Assembly: GCA_024405255.1 (NCBI GenBank) | Contig: JAKSOY010000221.1 | Coordinates: 1-7,405 of the forward strand | From: Kiritimatiellia bacterium | GTDB taxonomy: Bacteria; Verrucomicrobiota; Kiritimatiellia; RFP12; UBA1067 | Reading direction: 5' to 3' | DNA: 7,405 nt | Translations under genes and position numbers: made by a program | Shown: positions 1 to 5,353 of the stretch, one piece after another | Numbering within the stretch: the stretch's first letter is position 1 | How the letters are laid out: every line of letters begins with the position of its first letter | Notes under the pieces: model-generated | What the model was told of the DNA's origin: nothing | The model's database searches: none | What the model saw: only the letters and a program-made list of their open reading frames with translations

Positions 1-497
1 TCCGCCTTCTGGCCGATCTTCGCGAACGTCGTCTTGTCCTTCTCGATGCCGTAGAGCGCCGCGAGCGCAAGCACCGTCGCCATTTCAAGCGCCGCCGACG
101 AGCTCAGACCCGCGCCGAGCGGGATGTTGCCGCCGAACACCGCCTTGAAGCCCTTGCCGGCCTTCGCGGGTTCGCCGTCGAACAGCCAGTTGAACGTGCC
201 GAGCGGGTAGTTCGCCCACGTCATGCCGCTTTCAACCTTCTTGACATCCGCGAGCTTGCACGTGAACGTTTCGCCCATATCGAGCGCCACGAGCGTCACC
301 GTGTCGTCTTCCGCCGCCGAAACGGCAAAGAACGTGCCCTTGTCGATGGCCGCCGAAAAGACGTAGCCTTCGTTGTAGTCGGTGTGGTTGCCCAGCACCT
401 CGATACGCCCCGGCGCGTAGGCGACCTTCTCCGGCTTGCCGCCGAACTTCTCGGCAAACGCAGCCAGTACCTTATCGTAGACTTCCTGATTCTGCAT
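1..497 (-). CDS. galK: Galactokinase-family GHMP sugar kinase, N-terminal part (cut by window edge)
   Basis: Galactokinases phosphorylate the anomeric position of galactose using ATP in the cytoplasm (Leloir pathway). The 165 visible residues contain the N-terminal galactokinase signature at about 28-44 (APGRIEVLGNHTDYNEG) and the GHMP glycine/serine-rich ATP-binding loop at about 122-138 (GGNIPLGAGLSSSAALE). The family is usually 380-400 residues, so more than half lies beyond the left edge. The start at 497 is supported by AAGGAG (507-512) 9 nt upstream and by a good promoter behind it. Oddity: the usual GEHTDY reads GNHTDY, with Asn37 in place of a sugar-contacting Glu. Galactokinase is therefore the best family call, but a related sugar or sugar-acid substrate is possible. 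The gene diverges from vapBC. Family assignment is firm; the exact substrate is inferred. Confidence 0.82.
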   Translation of the reverse strand, partial: MQNQEVYDKVLAAFAEKFGGKPEKVAYAPGRIEVLGNHTDYNEGYVFSAAIDKGTFFAVSAAEDDTVTLVALDMGETFTCKLADVKKVESGMTWANYPLGTFNWLFDGEPAKAGKGFKAVFGGNIPLGAGLSSSAALEMATVLALAALYGIEKDKTTFAKIGQKA

Positions 498-506
498 ATA
501 AAGAAA

Positions 507-512
507 CTCCTT
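507..512 (-). promoter_or_regulatory. Shine-Dalgarno site of the galactokinase-like gene
   Basis: The minus strand reads AAGGAG, 9 nt before the ATG at 497-495. This is a near-consensus ribosome binding site and fixes the start codon. Confidence 0.8.
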
Positions 513-546
513 ATTCGGGATTTGAGACTTCGTGCTTAGGTTTAGA

Positions 547-575
547 ATTATGGACTATCCGCGTTCGAAAGTCAA
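547..575 (-). promoter_or_regulatory. Sigma70-like promoter for the galactokinase-like gene
   Basis: On the minus strand a -35 box TTGACT (575-570) and a -10 box CATAAT (552-547) are separated by exactly 17 bp. Transcription would begin near 540, giving a leader of about 40 nt that contains the AAGGAG site. The hexamers and spacing are seen directly; activity is inferred. Confidence 0.65.
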
Positions 576-606
576 TTGGAAAATGAACAACACCTCAAAA
601 GCCGGA

Positions 607-635
607 TTGACCGAGACACAATCTGATGATATAAT
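607..635 (+). promoter_or_regulatory. Sigma70-like promoter for the vapBC module
   Basis: A -35 box TTGACC (607-612) and a perfect TATAAT -10 box (630-635) are separated by exactly 17 bp. The predicted transcription start is around 641-643, about 27 nt before the antitoxin ATG. Its -35 box lies only about 31 bp from that of the leftward promoter, so the two promoters are back to back. Confidence 0.7.
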
Positions 636-636
636 A

Positions 637-666
637 TGAATCACTTTGATTTATTAACTTGATTCA
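637..666 (+). promoter_or_regulatory. Inverted repeat, candidate VapB operator
   Basis: TGAATCA (637-643) and TGATTCA (660-666) form a perfect 7-bp inverted repeat with a 16-bp gap. It begins 2 nt after the -10 box and ends just before the antitoxin ATG. RHH-type antitoxins commonly repress their own operons by binding such palindromes over the promoter. The repeat is visible; its role is inferred. A hairpin is less likely because the gap is long and the arms are AT-rich. Confidence 0.5.
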
Positions 667-668
667 AT

Positions 669-917
669 ATGACAACATTTACCATCCATACCGACGACTA
701 TCTTGCGGAAGCCATTCGAACATCTGCGGCCTCGACAGGCCGCAGCATCAATGTCTTCCTCAAAGGGATCATATCAAGTTCTCTCGGTGTTTCAGGAACA
801 ACCCGCAAGAAGCCCGTATTTTTGAATGTACCGCTCAGAATCTCGAAAACGGGTTCTAAGGAACTGCTTTCTGTTCAAAACTCGTTTTCGAAGATCGACG
901 AGGACCTCTGGAAATGA
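669..917 (+). CDS. vapB: Antitoxin of a VapBC-type toxin-antitoxin system, ribbon-helix-helix-like
   Basis: An 82-residue protein encoded directly before a PIN-domain toxin. Residues about 3-36 fit a ribbon-helix-helix DNA-binding fold: a short strand (TFTIHTDD), a helix (YLAEAIRTSAAST), a GRSIN turn and a second helix (VFLKGII). The C-terminal segment ends in an acidic/aromatic stretch (FSKIDEDLWK, 73-82), typical of the flexible antitoxin part that wraps the toxin. The stop overlaps the toxin start as ATGA, as expected for coupled translation. No convincing Shine-Dalgarno sequence precedes the ATG at 669. GC content looks clearly lower than in neighbouring genes. Likely role: neutralise the toxin and autoregulate through the adjacent inverted repeat. 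The exact antitoxin family is uncertain because the sequence is short; the role rests mainly on position. Confidence 0.7.
   Translation: MTTFTIHTDDYLAEAIRTSAASTGRSINVFLKGIISSSLGVSGTTRKKPVFLNVPLRISKTGSKELLSVQNSFSKIDEDLWK
900..904 (+). promoter_or_regulatory. Shine-Dalgarno site of vapC inside the end of vapB
   Basis: GAGGA lies 9 nt before the toxin ATG at 914, inside the last codons of the antitoxin. It supports the 914 start and suggests the toxin can be loaded by ribosomes finishing vapB. Confidence 0.6.
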
Positions 918-1300
918 GACGCCTCGTTCTCGATACGAATATTCTGATCGGGTTGCTTATGCACCCCGAAAACTACGCCGAACGACTGGCTGCCTTCGAC
1001 GAAGTGATTATGAGCCCAACCGTGCTCGGTGAATATCGGGCCGGACTTTTTCAAACGAAAGCCGGGCGGGCAAACCGTGCCGCGCTCGAGGCCTATCTGC
1101 AGAATCCCGCCGTTCACGTGCTGCCGATCACGGATGCAACTGCCCGCCTTTATGCACAGGTTTTCCAAGCTCTCAAGGCAAAAGGAACTCCCATACCCGT
1201 CAACGACATCTGGATTGCAGCCTTTGCGCTCGAACTAGGGGCCAGCCTCGCCACAGACGACACTCACTTCAATCTCGTGCCCCTTCTTCAAGTCGTCTGA
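914..1300 (+). CDS. vapC: PIN-domain ribonuclease toxin, VapC-like
   Basis: A 128-residue single-domain PIN protein, normal length for a VapC toxin. PIN toxins are Mg2+-dependent endoribonucleases that cleave tRNA, rRNA or mRNA and stop growth when the antitoxin is lost. The acidic catalytic set is complete: Asp7 in LVLDTNI, Glu40 in VLGEYR, Asp98 in VNDIWIAA, and Asp115/Asp116 in LATDDTHF. It overlaps vapB by 4 nt (ATGA) and has its own GAGGA site. It ends 7 nt from the end of the convergent protease gene, with no visible terminator between. The intact catalytic residues suggest an active toxin. The RNA target cannot be deduced. Confidence 0.9.
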   Translation: MRRLVLDTNILIGLLMHPENYAERLAAFDEVIMSPTVLGEYRAGLFQTKAGRANRAALEAYLQNPAVHVLPITDATARLYAQVFQALKAKGTPIPVNDIWIAAFALELGASLATDDTHFNLVPLLQVV

Positions 1301-1307
1301 CAGATCT

Positions 1308-2171
1308 CTAGGGCTTTTCCCATTGAACGCCTTGCAGCCGCAGCGCAAAACGGCGGATGCCGTTGAAGCGCGTGTTCCGCTTGGACCAATCGGCGTCGTT
1401 CCGGCAGTTGCGCAGATACGTCGCCACTGCGACGACACGCCCTTTCGCATCGATGACGGGACTTCCGCTGTTGCCCGCCGTGAACGTGGCGTCGATTTCG
1501 ATCTCGGACGGACCCACCCCCACGACGCGTCCTTTCAATTCCGTGATGACGCCGCGTCCATCGCTGTTGCCCAGCACCGTAATGTGCTCGCCCACATCGG
1601 GCAGCCCTTGGCGCAGCTCGAGCGCCGGCAACTTCGCCGCGAGCGCAAACCGCGCCAAATCGCGTTCGGCCGCATACTCGCGCGCGCCGAGCTTCAGCGT
1701 CGTGCCGTCCAGCATCGTCGCCTTCACATACGGCTGGTTGCGCACGACATGCGCATTCGTGTACAGCCACGTGCGACCGCCCTCCTGCACGAGAAATCCC
1801 GTGCCGGCGTGTCCGCCCGTCACAATGACCGCAAGCTTGGTCTTCGCCGCCGCAAACACTTCGTGCCGCGAGGCCTTCTGCGGACGGGCGTTTCCACGCG
1901 AGAAGAACGGAAAGCCGCGCGAGGGCCCCTGCTTTTCAGCCTTCGGTTTCGCCGGCGCATCGGGATCGCGTCCCCATTCCCACCGCACGCGGCCGAAGAG
2001 GTTCGAGAGCGTCGCATTGAAATCGGCGGTGATCGACGGACGCATCCGCCCCGACGACAACGACGAACCCCGTACCACCGGCGCAGCGGACGCCGGGGAC
2101 GCATTCACCGCGCCTACCGCCATTGAAATGGCCGCAAGCGCGGTGACGAGCGCTGTTAATGCGCGCTTCAC
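1308..2171 (-). CDS. Exported trypsin-like (DegP/HtrA-like) serine protease without PDZ domain
   Basis: A 287-residue protein starting at GTG 2171, which overlaps the upstream oxidoreductase stop as GTGA. Residues 1-29 form a Sec-type signal peptide: Lys-Arg, a hydrophobic stretch, then ASPASA before the likely cleavage. A low-complexity Pro/Lys/Arg-rich linker (about 62-105) leads into a chymotrypsin-fold domain (about 106-255). The catalytic triad is visible: His141 in TNAHVV, Asp171 in AERDLARFA and Ser235 in TAGNSGSPV; HAGTGFLV (121-128) matches the strand before the His. The GNSGSP serine motif and single domain resemble trypsin-like S1 proteases of the HtrA type, but there is no room for a PDZ domain. 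It probably cleaves proteins in the periplasm or outside the cell; the target is unknown. An upstream in-frame extension would lie wholly inside the oxidoreductase gene and bury the signal peptide, so GTG is preferred. Confidence 0.82.
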   Translation of the reverse strand: MKRALTALVTALAAISMAVGAVNASPASAAPVVRGSSLSSGRMRPSITADFNATLSNLFGRVRWEWGRDPDAPAKPKAEKQGPSRGFPFFSRGNARPQKASRHEVFAAAKTKLAVIVTGGHAGTGFLVQEGGRTWLYTNAHVVRNQPYVKATMLDGTTLKLGAREYAAERDLARFALAAKLPALELRQGLPDVGEHITVLGNSDGRGVITELKGRVVGVGPSEIEIDATFTAGNSGSPVIDAKGRVVAVATYLRNCRNDADWSKRNTRFNGIRRFALRLQGVQWEKP

Positions 2172-3622
2172 GCCTTTGCCGGCGCAGCCGGCTGCGGAGC
2201 GGCGGCCGGAGCCGCAGGCGCGGCGGCCGCAGGACGCGGCGGCACCTTGAAGTCTTCGGGCTTGAAGTAGTGCGTCTGATGCGTGTCGGCGCTCTTGTTC
2301 GCCGCCAGCACGGCCACGGCGCTCTCGTACGCGAGGTCCGCCGGGCAGTTCAGCTTTTCGCCATGACGGCACGCCGCGAAGAAGTTCTCGAGGTGCGGCA
2401 TGTGCGCCGGCTTGTTGAGCGCCACGCTGATCGGGTTGCCGTTCGCCAGCGCCGTGATACGCGTATCGACCGCAATTTCCTTCGACGGATCCTTGATCTT
2501 GATCTTGTCGTCGGCACCCGGCAGGATCCAGCCCTTCTCCATGAAGGAACGCCATTCGACGTCGGTCCAGCCGTTGATGGAGTTGCCGAGATCGCGCTGC
2601 ACCGTATTGCCGCGCGCCGTGATTTCCGCAATCGTCAACGCCGCCTTCTCGCCCATGTACTGCTCGTAGAAGCCGCCACGCGCGTTCGACGAGAGCACCT
2701 GGTAGAACGCTTCGTTCTTGGTGCCGTCCGGCAGGGTGAACTCGTAGATGCAGAGCACGCGGTCATAGGCTTCGCGGCGCGGCTTGAACGCATCCTTGCC
2801 GCCAACGGCCGTGACGCTCGACGGCGGCACGCCCATCGCCCAGATGAACATGTCGATCTGGTGCGAACCGAGGTCCACCATCGAACCGCCGCCATGCTTG
2901 TAGAACCAACGCCAGTTGAGGAACTGCTCGGCGTTCTTGTAGCCGTACTTGTCGAGCACAGCCTGCTTCGGCGGGTGTTTCACCGTGGTGAACGGCAGCA
3001 GCGAACGATTCCACTGCGCGTAGGCGTTCGTCACGCGGCCGAGCATGTTCGGCACGATCGTCTCGAAGCAGTGGCGATAGCGCGGATTCGACCGACGCTG
3101 GTGACCGATCTGCAGCAGCTTGCCCGTCTCCTTCGACACACGGCACATCTCGGCCGCGAGTTCGAGGCGGTTCGACATCTCCTTTTCGCAGTACACATGC
3201 TTGCCGGCCTTCATGCACGCGCACGCATGCTCGCAGTGCATCCAGTCGGGCGTCGCAATGACAACCGCATCGATGTTCTTGTCTTCCTTCTCGAGCATGT
3301 CATGATAGTCCTCGTACGTGTTGACATCATGTCCATAGCCCTGGAAGAACGCCTTCGCCCGCTGACACTGGAACTTCCAGATGTCGCACACGGCCTTCAC
3401 GCGCACATCCGGGATGCGCACGATCGACTCGGAGAGCACACGCGCCTCCGCGCCGAAGCCGATGAGCGCCACGTTGATCTGGTCATCCTTCGGCCCGATG
3501 ACGCCCTCGCCATCGTACTTGACATCCCAGTTGTGGTCATCGGCATGCAGGATGTTGAAGCTCGGCAGAAACGCACTCGCCGCCGCCGCACCCTTAAAGA
3601 AATTCCTTCTGTTCAGTTCCAT
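2168..3622 (-). CDS. Tat-exported Gfo/Idh/MocA family oxidoreductase
   Basis: A 484-residue NAD(P)-dependent oxidoreductase. The N-terminus MELNRRNFFKGAAAASAF is a twin-arginine signal (RRNFFK, residues 5-10), so the folded, cofactor-loaded enzyme is probably exported. A Rossmann domain follows, with VALIGFGAEAR (51-61) for the dinucleotide and VIATPDWMH (121-129). CEKEMS (145-150) corresponds to the family EKP motif, with Lys147 as the expected catalytic lysine. GGGSMVDLGSHQIDM (244-258) supplies the family His254 and Asp257. Family members act on sugars, inositols or glycosides; this substrate cannot be read from the sequence. The last 25 or so residues are a Pro/Ala-rich tail. A GGAG site (3634-3631) stands 8 nt before the ATG. 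The gene is translationally coupled to the downstream protease. Tat-signal Gfo/Idh proteins are especially abundant in Planctomycetes/Verrucomicrobia-type bacteria. Confidence 0.9.
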   Translation of the reverse strand: MELNRRNFFKGAAAASAFLPSFNILHADDHNWDVKYDGEGVIGPKDDQINVALIGFGAEARVLSESIVRIPDVRVKAVCDIWKFQCQRAKAFFQGYGHDVNTYEDYHDMLEKEDKNIDAVVIATPDWMHCEHACACMKAGKHVYCEKEMSNRLELAAEMCRVSKETGKLLQIGHQRRSNPRYRHCFETIVPNMLGRVTNAYAQWNRSLLPFTTVKHPPKQAVLDKYGYKNAEQFLNWRWFYKHGGGSMVDLGSHQIDMFIWAMGVPPSSVTAVGGKDAFKPRREAYDRVLCIYEFTLPDGTKNEAFYQVLSSNARGGFYEQYMGEKAALTIAEITARGNTVQRDLGNSINGWTDVEWRSFMEKGWILPGADDKIKIKDPSKEIAVDTRITALANGNPISVALNKPAHMPHLENFFAACRHGEKLNCPADLAYESAVAVLAANKSADTHQTHYFKPEDFKVPPRPAAAAPAAPAAAPQPAAPAKA

Positions 3623-3630
3623 CTCTTTCT

Positions 3631-3634
3631 CTCC
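3631..3634 (-). promoter_or_regulatory. Shine-Dalgarno site of the Gfo/Idh oxidoreductase gene
   Basis: The minus strand reads GGAG followed by 8 nt and the ATG at 3622-3620. It sits at the downstream edge of the heptamer repeat tract, which contains many further AAGG/GGAG-like words farther upstream. Confidence 0.65.
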
Positions 3635-3640
3635 AGACTT

Positions 3641-3747
3641 TTAGCTCTTAAACTCTTCAACCCTTAACCTTTAACTCTTTAACTCTAACCCCAACTCCAA
3701 ACCCTAACCTTTAACCTTTAATCTTTAACCTTTAACTCCTTAACCCT
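3641..3747 (-). repeat. Degenerate heptamer tandem repeat, C-free on the transcript strand
   Basis: This fills the gap between the ETF-QO stop and the oxidoreductase start. Read on the minus strand, it is about fifteen imperfect units of 6-8 nt around the consensus AGGTTAA. Clear units on the plus strand are TTAACCT at 3664-3670, 3711-3717 and 3725-3731, TTAATCT at 3718-3724, TTAACTC at 3679-3685, and telomere-like CCCTAA at 3702-3707. The plus strand has no G from 3645 to 3755, so the minus-strand RNA has no C for 111 nt and cannot form G-C pairs within itself. TAA stops recur in all frames because the unit is not a multiple of three. The composition differs sharply from the GC-rich genes around it. 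No promoter or hairpin terminator is visible. The function is unknown. Confidence 0.85.
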
Positions 3748-5352
3748 TTACATCCGCGTATAGCGCGGACCGTCGCCGCCCTGCGGGAAGGTCCAGTCGA
3801 TATTGCCATACGGACACTTGATCCGGCACGTCTTGCAATGCAGGCAGTTCGAAAAGTCGATCTGCAGCTTTTCGCCTTCGCGCCGATACACTTCCGCCGC
3901 ACAGAACCGCGTGCACGGCGAGCCGAACTTCTTTTCGCATTCGGCACAGAGCGCAGGATTCTTGATCTTGAGGTGGCACGGCTGGTTCTCTTCGTGGATC
4001 ACACCGCTCATGAAGACGTCCGTCAGACGATCCGGCTGGACCGGCGACGTTTCGACTTCATTCGCCTTCTCGCGCGCGAGCGCCTCACGATCGAGCGGCT
4101 GCAGCGCCTTCGCATCGGCTTCGTCGCATCCGGGGATGCGGAAGTTCGGGAAGAAGCCGCGCGTGAGCCACGCAAGGCCCGCCGCCGCCACACCCCACGG
4201 CATGCCGTAGGAGAACGCGGCGCGCACGTTCTTCACACGCGCCATTTCCTTCCAGCCCGGCGTCGCCTTGAGCAGCTCTTCGTACTTGTTTCCGATCGCA
4301 TCGCCCTTGCCGCCTGCAAGGATCGCTTCGGCCGCCGCCACGGCGCTTTCAATCGCAATGTGAATGCCCTTGATGCGCAGCGAGTCGAGCAGTCCCGCAC
4401 CGTCACCGACGATCAGGCAGCCCGGCACGTGCAGCTTCGGCACCGAATAGAACCCGCCTTCGGGAATCACCTTCGCGCCATACGCCACCGTCTTGCCGCC
4501 CTTGATGTGCGGCGCCACCGCGCTCGTGCTCTTGAAGCGGCGGAACAGACGGAACGGATCGATCTCCGCACGCGTGTAGTCAAGCGCATACGCATAGCCG
4601 ACCATCACCTGCGTTTCGGACACGTGATAGACGAATCCGCCGCCGTAGGTGTTGAAGTCCGCCGGCCAGCCGAACGTGTGCATCACTTCGCCCGCCGTCT
4701 GCGTGCCCGCCGGAACTTCGATGAGCTCCTTGATGCCGAGCGCGTAGGTCTGCGGACGCGTTCCCTGCAGCTTCTTCTCCGCGATGAGCTTTTCCGTCAG
4801 AATGCCCGAACCGCCTTCCGCGAGCACCACGACTTTCGCGCGGATCTCTTCGCTCGGCAGGTAGTTGCTCTTCTTCTGGCCGTCTTTGTCGAGACCCTTC
4901 TCGCCCGTGCGCGCACCCACAATCGCACCGTTCTCTTCGATGAGCGACGTCACCGCATAGCCCGTGTAGACTTCGGCGCCTTCCTTCTGCGCGATCTGCG
5001 CGAGCGCGGCCGTCATCTTCGTGAGCGAAATCACGGGGAAGCCCTTCGAACTCATCATCGGCGGCACCCACGGGATCTTCATCGAGAAGCCCGCCGTGAA
5101 ATTGCAGCGGAAGCTTTCCTTGCAGACCTTCGCCTCGCACGGCAGCTTCGCGATTTCCTCTTCCGTGAGAACGTCCTTCAACGTACGCGGATCGAGAATC
5201 GCGCCCGACAACACGTGCGATCCGGGCGAACGGCCCTTGTCGAGCACGAGCACCGTCGGCTTCTTCCCTTTGGCGCGCCGGAGCAGCGCAATCGCCGTCG
5301 CAAGGCCCGCCGGACCCGCACCTACCACCAGAATGTCAGTTTCAATTGCCAT
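3748..5352 (-). CDS. Electron-transfer flavoprotein:quinone oxidoreductase (ETF-QO / FixC-FixX-like)
   Basis: A 534-residue membrane-associated flavoprotein that moves electrons between reduced ETF and the quinone pool. The N-terminus has the FAD-binding motif DILVVGAGPAGLATA (6-20). VVVLAEGGSG (174-183) and CLIVGDGAGLLD (312-323) are the later FAD-contact segments of the family. The C-terminal iron-sulphur domain holds Cys484 plus CLHCKTC (Cys503, 506, 509), the four expected [4Fe-4S] ligands, and closes with the typical NIDWTFPQGGDGP. Extra cysteines at 469, 472, 480 and 513 are unusual. Length is normal for single-chain ETF-QO, which corresponds to FixC and FixX fused. The gene begins 1 nt after the etfA stop; GAGGGG (5363-5358) precedes the ATG by 5 nt. 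It is the last gene of the etfBA operon. Identity is very secure; direction of electron flow is inferred. Confidence 0.94.
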   Translation of the reverse strand: MAIETDILVVGAGPAGLATAIALLRRAKGKKPTVLVLDKGRSPGSHVLSGAILDPRTLKDVLTEEEIAKLPCEAKVCKESFRCNFTAGFSMKIPWVPPMMSSKGFPVISLTKMTAALAQIAQKEGAEVYTGYAVTSLIEENGAIVGARTGEKGLDKDGQKKSNYLPSEEIRAKVVVLAEGGSGILTEKLIAEKKLQGTRPQTYALGIKELIEVPAGTQTAGEVMHTFGWPADFNTYGGGFVYHVSETQVMVGYAYALDYTRAEIDPFRLFRRFKSTSAVAPHIKGGKTVAYGAKVIPEGGFYSVPKLHVPGCLIVGDGAGLLDSLRIKGIHIAIESAVAAAEAILAGGKGDAIGNKYEELLKATPGWKEMARVKNVRAAFSYGMPWGVAAAGLAWLTRGFFPNFRIPGCDEADAKALQPLDREALAREKANEVETSPVQPDRLTDVFMSGVIHEENQPCHLKIKNPALCAECEKKFGSPCTRFCAAEVYRREGEKLQIDFSNCLHCKTCRIKCPYGNIDWTFPQGGDGPRYTRM

Positions 5353-5353
5353 G

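Noticed and set aside
659..859. Alternative short plus-strand frame over vapB
   Set aside because: No domain match; the frame starting at 669 has an RHH-like fold and the ATGA junction with vapC.
2172..2555. Upstream in-frame extension of the serine protease
   Set aside because: It would overlap the oxidoreductase coding region by about 390 nt and place the clear Sec signal peptide in the middle of the protein. The GTG at 2171 overlapping the stop is far more plausible.
2159..3667. Long plus-strand open frame opposite the Gfo/Idh oxidoreductase
   Set aside because: Arg/His-rich translation with no recognisable domain. The opposite strand has a full family match with Tat signal and ribosome site. 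It is an artefact of the GC-rich codon bias.
3641..3747. CRISPR array or true telomere
   Set aside because: Units are about 7 nt without spacers, so it is not CRISPR. Only one exact CCCTAA unit appears and genes continue on both sides, so it is not a chromosome end.
3623..3747. Intrinsic terminator after the ETF operon
   Set aside because: A transcript without C cannot form a G-C stem, and no hairpin plus U-run is visible. Termination, if any, must work differently.
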